Shown here one piece after another: positions 57,142 through 64,000 of a DNA stretch of 64,000 nucleotides. Source of the DNA: Lichina pygmaea (lineage: Eukaryota > Ascomycota > Lichinomycetes > Lichinales > Lichinaceae); contig OY730171.1 in assembly GCA_963422465.1 (NCBI GenBank), positions 3,534,001-3,598,000 of the forward strand, in the 5' to 3' direction. Positions within the stretch are counted from its first letter, which is position 1. Each line of letters begins with the position of its first letter. The notes below the pieces were generated by a model, which was not told the DNA's origin, ran no database searches, and saw only the letters and a list, made by a program, of their open reading frames with translations. The position numbers and the translations under genes are program-made.

Positions 57142-57507
57142 GATGCACGAAAACGGTTTTTTGACGAGCCAATGTGCTTTAGTGACAATTCTTGTACCGG
57201 CGGAGACTCGCTTTGAAGGCCTTTTCGGACGAGGAGCTTTGGCCCGCAAAGTTTGCGCTTGGCCAATCAGGTACGGGACTTGCGAACGCCGATACCGCGA
57301 ATGAGAGAATCATAAATAATGAGTCCAGTTGCGCTTCATCTCTGCTATGTTTCCCAGGAAATTTTTCTCGAGACTAAGACTCAATTTTGAGGATGTCGGC
57401 TGCTTAGGGCTAAGTGACTGCAACTTCTCACACCAAACGCTGGGAATAATTTTAACGACAACCACATCGCAAACTCCAACGTCAAGTCGTCACTCATACA
57501 ATCCACG
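57142..57507. promoter_or_regulatory. Shared divergent promoter NOP1 / RPL17
   Basis: 366 bases lie between the two start codons and serve both genes. It includes AAAATTTTTC-like and TCAATTTTGAG tracts (57355-57395) but no clear TATA. Pairing of a snoRNP gene with a ribosomal protein gene suggests coordinated growth control (inference). Confidence 0.6.
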
Positions 57508-58346
57508 ATGGTAGGCGATAGTCTAATAGACCTAGGTTGTATCAGGACAATGAGCTAACTCCTACGCGTCTCTGTCGAACTAGGTTCGCTACGGAGCGAC
57601 GGGCATTGATTCCGCCAAGTCTGCTCGTTCTCGAGGGGCTTACCTTCGGGTGTCGTTCAAGAAGACCCGTGAAGCAGCTCAGGCTATCAACGGCTGGAAG
57701 GTGCGACGATCGATCACGTTCCTCGAAAATGTCATCAACCACCAGGAGGCAGTTCCGATGAGGAGATATGCAGGAAGTACCGGCCGCACTGCACAGGGTG
57801 AGTGGGCAGTATTTCTTGTAGCATCGGTGTAGATCTGGACTGCATCGAAGAGGCTTGGGCTCGAATATTGCGAAGACTCGCGCTAACTCATCAAAGGAAA
57901 ACCGTTTGGTGTCAGCCGAGCCCGCTGGCCCGAGAAGTCTGCTCGCTTTCTGTTGACTCTCCTTCGCAACGCCGAGGCCAATGCGGACGCCAAAGGCCTT
58001 GATACGGGCAACCTGATAGTCAAGCACATCCAAGTGAACCAGGCGCCGAAGCAGCGTCGGCGGACTTATCGTGCCCATGGCCGGGTATGTTTCCTGCAAT
58101 AGCTGTTCATTTTCAAGCCCCATCCACCACCCATCAACCATGCAATGCACCTAGCAGCTTTCAGACTGACCGACCAACCAACGTCGACAGATCAACCCCT
58201 ACATGTCTCATCCGTGCCACATCGAGATCATCCTGACCGAAGGCGAGGAGGTGGTTCAAAAAGCAGAGCCTGTCATCCGCGGCGAAGAGAGGCTGAACTC
58301 GCGACAACGGGGCATGCGTGCGCGACGGGCCATCACAGCCGCTTAG
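57508..58346 (+). CDS. RPL17: 60S ribosomal protein L17 (uL22)
   Basis: Cytosolic large-subunit protein lining the exit tunnel. Exons 57508-57510, 57584-57797, 57897-58084 and 58191-58346 give 186 residues. The first coding exon is just the ATG, followed at once by a GTAGGC donor, a layout common for fungal ribosomal protein genes. Sequence: [100 protein letters not shown], ending [14 protein letters not shown]. Length and sequence match the family throughout. Confidence 0.97.
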
Positions 58347-59185
58347 GAGGGGTACCGTACATCTTCTGTCTCACGGGCAGATGAATCATTTACTTGGTAT
58401 GCAGATGGGAACCAGGAAAATGGAATATTTGCTCTACACACGTAGCGTACCTTCCCGAAGTCAACAGTCCGGTTTCTGTTCCGTGCTAGTCACGACCAAG
58501 TGCTCGTTCCACTGCTGTTGGAGCCCTGATGCCATCTGCAACCGCTACCATGAGCACCAGCGTCGATAGTAGAAGTGAGCATACACGTACAGTACAGTAT
58601 GCAGGTAGGTAGGTACGCATGTACGGACATGCCCCTAGCGCTACGTACCCAGTCTTTCGTTCACCCTGTACATACGTACTTGTGCACGGCGAACTAAAGC
58701 CAAGTCAAGCATCCTGTACTGTTATGTACGGTACATACATTCTCGCATCGTCCCTCGAGCAAATCAACGTATCTTCGAATCGCCCTGTCATACATACATA
58801 CATACGTGTTGTATCAATCTCATCTAGCTACGGTGCACCGTCACTCATTTCGTTGTCTAACCTGTTACTTACTATACTGATCCAACGTATGTACTGTACT
58901 GTACGTACAGTATACACCAGGTACTGGAGGACCAAGGCTCCCCCTCATCCTCCTCCTCCTCCACCTCCTCGTCATCCTTCTCCTCCTCGTCGTCCCTCTC
59001 CTTCTCCTCCTTCTCCTCCTCTCGATGTGTGTGTGTGTGTGTGTGTGTGTGTGGGGGGGGGGGCGTGATGGGAAGAAAAGAGGAGAGAGAAGGGAAGAGA
59101 AGACGAGAAGAGAAGACCGGCTGCAATAGAAAGCGAGGCTATTTGATCAAGTGTTTGTTCGGCCATGCAGGCCCATGGGACGAAT
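58347..59185. other. Intergenic with microsatellites
   Basis: Between convergent RPL17 and the cation transporter. It is dense in GTAC palindromes (58585-58760, 58885-58915), with (ACAT)n at 58788-58805 and a TCC-rich run 58945-59020. (GT)n at 59025-59053 runs straight into ten G. No gene. Confidence 0.65.
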
Positions 59186-60833
59186 CTAGAGTTCCTTTTT
59201 CAAAAAATGTTCCTAATTGTGCCAGTGTGAGAAGAGAAGGATGTCAGCGCGTTGGAACCATGGATGGGGAAGAATGAGTGGTGCTGACTGAGGCCCAGGG
59301 AGGACTTCCAGGGAGAAAGTTGCTTGTGAGCTGCATCGGTGCAGCGCACCATCGACATATTGGAGACGGGAGAAGTAGAAAGAAGGGTCCAGCATACCGG
59401 CTTATGACTCGTCTCATAGTCCACATGCACGTAAGCACGTTCGACATCCGGTAGACTCTCGAGCTTGCTCTGAAGCTCCTCGGCGACATCGTGTGTCGCC
59501 CGGAGCGTTGCATCGGGATCCATGACGACGTCTACTTCGACGATGATGCGAGGGCCGCTGTAGTACGCCCGGACAGTGTCAATCTGAGAGATGAGCGGAG
59601 AGTGCGTCATTGCTGTTGTACAGCACAACATCGTGGTCAGTGGTGATAGACGCGCTACCAAAACGGGCGAGGCCGCCGTCAACTTCCCGACGTGGTTGGA
59701 TACGCACATATGTATGTGATCAGCTGCTGCAACTCGAGACTCGCCGTGACCCCGATCAGGAGCTGGAACTCCGAGTACGCAGTGCGAAGCCAGATCAGCA
59801 CGACGACACAGGACAGCAAAACGGCACCGGTCGGATCGATCCACCAGCGCAGCTTGCTTCCTCCGACGGAAGTCATGAGACCGAAGGCGTTGACGAAGAT
59901 GTCGTTCCTGTGGTCCTGCCAGAGGATGCGGATCTGGGAATATGTGTTCCGCAAGGCCCAGCAGTATGCAAACAGGCTCATCTTCGCGACGAGCGCAACG
60001 GCGACGGCCACGACGGACGCGAGATGGAATGTCCTCGTCTCCTGCGTTGAGCCGGCCATGAGCTCGCGCGCGGCCAGGACGATGATGATGAACGACATCG
60101 AACACATGATGAAGCAGAAGACGATGTTACCGGCCGTCTCGATCCGGGCCTTCCCCGACGGGAACTTACGCGCGTCGACGCGGTTGACGGCACGGTGGGA
60201 TAGGATCAGAGCCAGGTTCGACAAAGGATCGAAGACGGCGTCCGCCATCGTCGCAAACAGGGACAGCGAGCCCGACGAGGCTGCCGCATACACCTGCAGC
60301 CCCGCGAGGATCACATTCGCCACAAGGCTCCCGTGCACGGCGATCTTGAACTTGACCTGGTTCCCGCTGTGGTCGTCGCGGGCCTGCGAGCGATGCTCGT
60401 CGACGGGTTTCAGGAGGCGCTCGATGTTTGCATTCTGGCTGTGGTAGAACTCCTGTAGCCTCCTGGCCTTGCGCCGGCCGGGCCCGACGGTCCCGGTAAG
60501 AAAGCGGCCATCCCCAGCGGATAGCTCGATCCCTTTCAGCTCGGTGGCGGTCTTCAGTCCGGCCGACAAGCGATAGGGGTCATTTTCTTTCGTATACTGC
60601 GCCTGTCTTTGCTCCTCTAGATCTGGCGGTAGATGGAGACCCAAGTCTGGTCTTCTCGTCACAGACCCTCCTGCTTCGGTATCGAGCACGTTCAACTCGT
60701 ACGACGAGCTTGCGGCCCGCTCCTCCGTGCCCGTAGTCCGGCCGGGAGATGATGACCTTGGCTGGTGTACCTGCACCGGGAATGCGCTTGGATGTAGGCT
60801 CATCGAGAGCGTCAGACCAATCTCTGGAGCCAT
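59186..60833 (-). CDS. Cation diffusion facilitator (CDF) metal transporter
   Basis: Proton/metal antiporter of the CDF family, probably for Mn or Zn on an internal membrane. Exons 60833-59708, 59612-59398 and 59212-59186 give 455 residues. A disordered N-terminus of about 150 residues precedes six membrane segments (FKIAVHGSLVANVILAGLQV, SLFATMADAVFDPLSNLALI, GNIVFCFIMCSMSFIIIVLA, ASVVAVAVALVAKMSLFAYC, HRNDIFVNAFGLMTSVGG, DPTGAVLLSCVVVLIWL). Metal site residues in DAVFD and HRNDIF. The cytosolic C-terminal domain has SQIDTVRAYYSGPRIIVEVD and VHVDYETSHKP/EHFLKKEL. The last exon is 27 bases. Metal specificity is not decidable from sequence alone. Confidence 0.9.
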
Positions 60834-62600
60834 CGCCAACTGAGCCGAACGAATCTATGCGAGCTTGCATGTGGACAGCCGGTTGCTGTGGTCCCGAGTT
60901 GGTTGGCAAAATTGATGTGAGGTCATCCGCCGCCCTTCGATGCGGATTCGCCTTTCGACGGGGAACTCTCTACCTTGTCTAGTGTTCCGAGATATTGTAG
61001 AGCCAGCCTGGTATCTATCATGACACGGATGCCGCAGAGCATTGAGGACGAATGTCTGCCAACGTTGGGCGGAATGATATCGCAAGTCGGCGACGCCTGA
61101 TCCGCTGATGATTATTGTCAAACGCACTACGTGCACCTGCGTACAGTACGTATTACATATACCGTACCAAGTAAGGCTACCTGACAAGAGAGTTGCGCTC
61201 TTTTGTCAGCTTTCAATTATGATGGTGGTGGGGCGATGGGAGACGGTGCGGCTCTTGTACTCCGTGATGTACGGTGCCTTCATCAGCAGCAGTCCTTCCA
61301 CGAACGACCACGTACGCAAGGATAATAGGTCCAGCTTGCAAGCAAGGAAGGCGCAGTAGCAACTGAGCCACTCGCTTGTCCAGTATTACGTGCGTAGTGG
61401 GGCCATCGTTGTCGGCTGTCTCACTTTCGAGGACCGGGGCCTCGAGGACGTCAAAGATATAATATTTGTCGATACTACGCAGAGCAGTTCGCGTCCATTG
61501 ATATGACATAGCCTGGAGTAGAGAGACGACTTGAATAAAACTGTATTGCTGTAGACTACAAGCCACCTCGCAAAGATGATGTATAGGTGGATCTGGAGAT
61601 GCTATTCAGCGCAGCTATATCGTTAGGTCTCCAGAAAGGCGTCACATCGTCGAACAAAGGCTTATGCGTGCCCCGCTCCTCGACTTCCTGATCGGCGGCG
61701 TGATAGCAGGCCGCCAATGAGGATTGAAGGCGCTTCAAAAGCTCGAGGGCGAGACTGAGCGAGGACATGTACAGCACTCAGACGTGATGGTGTGCAGCCT
61801 GTTCGAACCTCTGTCCCGACCCGAAGGCACCTCCTCGACGGCCTCCTCTCTTCGATCAGATCATCGGACTATCTGAAGGGAGAGAAGTGTCCCATAGCAA
61901 AGCGGGATCGAGCTGATGATAGTAATCAAAGTCTTTTCTGGAACTCCTAACAGCTCACGGAGAAGGAGTACCCTGGGTTATGAACAGTAGTATATCGTCG
62001 CTTCATGTATCAGCAGCTTACCACTGGCACCATCGGATCCTTGGGTCTGAGCTTAGAGGACGTATTTTCCACGGTCAGACAGGTGGTAGCGGAGACGTAA
62101 AGTCTGGGCTCTGCGAATCCCGGGTCCTGTCCTCGAACCTCCGAGCCGACCGGAAACCATGCCCGATTTGCCCGCCTTGTCTGCTGTATACGGTCCGCCG
62201 GTTGTGCTTGGAAGGACAGAGCCTATTCAACTTTAAGAAATGTTTGGCGAAGAACCTTTGTTTTCCAAAGAGGACGTCAACATCGGAAGGGCCCATGACT
62301 TCTGCAGCGTGTTTGAGGTCGTGGGCCATCTGGCTCGCCGTCATGCACAGCCATCCGAGACGACCATAAGTGTACAGGAAACAGAATGGCATTGCACGCC
62401 CGCCCAACCGCGGACGAGAGAAACGCGCAGACGGGTATGACGTCCTTCGTGGTAAGATGGGTATGGGATTCCATAAGGGATAGTTGAGAGATGGAGCCCG
62501 CATGATCCAAGAGCTAGAAGCGATAAAAATGGTACAGATGTCCAAAACAACACCGGGCAAGTCCAAACCAGGTCATGACAGCATCAATTTACTCCTGATC
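60834..62600. other. Intergenic 1.77 kb
   Basis: No recognised gene. Short minus-strand frames at 61213-61777 and 62075-62566 lack family features. GTAC motifs lie near 61140-61170. Confidence 0.5.
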
Positions 62601-64000
62601 CTAGGGACGAGTCCCTACAGCTCCATGCATGGCCGGATTGTTCTCGTTCTGCCTGGTCGGGGCATCGCGATCGCCGTAGTCAGACGGAGTCACAGGACTC
62701 CCGCTGTTGTAGTAGTAATCCGCGTCGTCCGTCCGCGTCCGGTAGTTCGCTGGCGGCTGCTGGCTGGCATTTGGCGGTACCGACACCGGATGGGCCGGAT
62801 GACCGTAGCCGAAACCCGGATGATAAGGCTCCTGTGAATGCGCCTGCGGCGGTATAGGCGGAGACGGGTATGACTCGTCGGCGGTGACCGGCTTATACGG
62901 TCTTTGACCTTGAAGCCCAGGTTGCAAAGGTGTCTGGAGACTCTGCTGACCCGCTTGATATTCGTCGCCGAATGGATCGGCCCTTTGCTGCTCCGTTTGC
63001 GTGCCAGTAGGCACGGCTGGAAGCTGCTGTGGCTGTGGCTGTGGCTGTGGCTGTGGCTGTGGCTGTGACAACGGCGGCAGCGGTGCCGGCAGAGACAGGT
63101 CCTGGGAGGTCATCTGCGCCGACAGGGCTCTTCTGGCCTGTAGCACGGCGCGGTTGTGTTTGGACATGGCGAGCGTCACCTGATCGTTGGTGTCGATCAA
63201 CGTGAGCAGGGTATCGTTGTCCGGCGCAGGATTCTCGGCGCTGATGTACACTTGAACCGATCTGGAAGCCGATTGACAGCGTTCCGCAAATTCCTTGATC
63301 AGATCGTTCCCGAGCAATTCGCCCGGCGGGGTCGACTGGACCACCTGAAGAAGCAGTTTTGCCGATGTCTTGGCTTCCTCTATCCGCGCGGCCAGCTCAT
63401 GTGGCGGAGGGAGACCCTTGCTCCGATGTTGCCGCGCGAAATAGTTCTGTTGGCGTTGTGCATCACCGGTTCTGCCGGTAGCCTGTGACTGTGGCTGAGC
63501 CGGACCCTGTCGCAAAATGCTCAGCTAGTTGCTCTGGCTGGTTGAGTCAACGAGCGTACCGCGGTGGCATAATGCTTTGCTATCTTCTCCTTCTCCTTCG
63601 CCCACATCTCCCTGAGAGGCGCCAGGTTCTCATCCGCCTGCTTGTCTGTCGCGAGCGCGTCGAGCGTCTCCTTTACCAGCTGAAGCAAGCTCGGGTCTTG
63701 GGTGTGTCTCAGCAGGTCCTTAACCGTCTGGACAAACTTGGCATCGACGTTGCGAGTAAAAGTCGGGCCTGGATTGTCCGCCAGGATGCGCACCAACATC
63801 AGGGCATTGTATTGGACGTGCGCTCGATTCAGGAACTCCTTGGAAAGATATATGCGGATCTGGTGGGCAGCCTCTCGCGCGGCCGATGGGCTGGATTCGG
63901 CCGCATCGACGATGCCAGGCAGGTGCAGAACATCGTCGCCCTGCGCAACGACGAGTAAGCCCCGGACACGGCCCTTCAGCATAGCGAGGGCTACTTACGC
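62601..64000 (-). CDS. VHS-GAT domain trafficking protein (5' partial)
   Basis: Ubiquitin- or Arf-linked endosomal adaptor of the Tom1/LSB5/GGA-like type. The first exon lies beyond the right edge: its last bases are at 63999-64000, before a GTAAGT donor at 63998. Exons 63940-63560 and 63506-62601 are joined by a 53-base intron (HYATA/GPAQPQ). VHS helices: AAREAAHQIRIYLSKEFLN, VQYNALMLVRILADNPGPTF, FVQTVKDLLRHTQDPSLLQL. GAT region: LAARIEEAKTSAKLLLQVV, IKEFAERCQSASRSVQVYIS, LLTLIDTNDQVTLAMSKHNR. A Pro/Gln-rich tail with a (GCCACA)n-coded PQ run (about 63024-63070) ends the protein. No GAE ear domain, so closer to LSB5 or Tom1 than to true GGAs. Confidence 0.82.
63024..63070. repeat. Hexanucleotide coding repeat (Pro-Gln)
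   Basis: Repeated TGTGGC on the plus strand, coding a Gln-Pro run in the tail of the VHS-GAT protein. Confidence 0.8.

Noticed and set aside
61213-61777. Two minus-strand frames (117 and 73 codons) upstream of the CDF gene
   Set aside because: No recognisable family, no convincing splice joining them, and the first ends in a His run from a repeat.
62075-62566. 163-codon minus-strand frame downstream of the VHS-GAT gene
   Set aside because: Composition is not convincingly protein-like and no motif is seen; it may be the 3' UTR of the VHS-GAT gene.

Overview
The window is nuclear DNA of a filamentous ascomycete, most likely Pezizomycotina. Almost every gene is split by short GT-AG introns of 48 to 210 bases, genes lie on both strands with no operons, and the protein families are fungal (DIP2/Cps1-like adenylate-forming protein, an Osh1-type ankyrin-PH-ORD protein, DUF8004, MSS51). 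I rebuilt spliced models by eye. For the models called complete, the exon lengths sum to a multiple of three and the joined protein follows its family across each junction.

Layout from left to right. 3-6685 (+) is a DIP2/Cps1-like protein cut by the left edge. 8386-10487 (-) is a carnosine N-methyltransferase-like enzyme. 10994-11921 (+) is a proteasome assembly chaperone-like protein. 12019-13652 (-) is a short-chain dehydrogenase. 13967-15986 (+) is LEU4. A tandem trio follows at 17258-22663 (+): external NADH dehydrogenase, HEM3 and mitochondrial ribosomal protein uL15m. 24181-25873 (-) is an Edc3-like decapping factor of unusual architecture. 26963-28818 (+) is phosphoglycerate dehydrogenase. 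29480-30160 (-) is the wreck of a membrane-protein gene split by a small DNA transposon. Then come a GNAT acetyltransferase (30760-31611 +), an F-box protein (32971-34366 +), an acyl-CoA thioesterase (34452-35902 -), MSS51 (36255-37898 +) and ATP12 (38349-39532 +).

A degenerate tandem repeat array (about 39910-41285) lies upstream of the OSH1-like gene (41814-45676 +). It is followed by a dynamin-like GTPase (46020-48491 +), a gene-poor stretch with a tRNA-like fragment, a DUF8004 protein (51291-54023 +), a divergent NOP1 / RPL17 pair (55730-57141 - and 57508-58346 +), a cation diffusion facilitator (59186-60833 -), and a VHS-GAT protein cut by the right edge (62601-64000 -).

Functionally this is mostly housekeeping: amino-acid synthesis (LEU4, SER33-type), mitochondrial respiration and biogenesis (NDE1, HEM3, uL15m, MSS51, ATP12), ribosome biogenesis (NOP1, RPL17), mRNA decay (Edc3-like), and lipid or membrane traffic (DIP2, OSH1, dynamin, VHS-GAT). 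I see no secondary-metabolite cluster, CRISPR array, prophage, retroelement or dedicated defence island. The most unusual signals are the Edc3-like protein with two FDF motifs and no YjeF_N domain, a roughly 284-bp hAT-like element inserted in the centre of a palindrome, an F-box gene whose in-frame stop may be spliced out, and the tandem repeat array carrying forkhead-type sites. Intergenic DNA is full of GTAC-based palindromes and long G or C runs.
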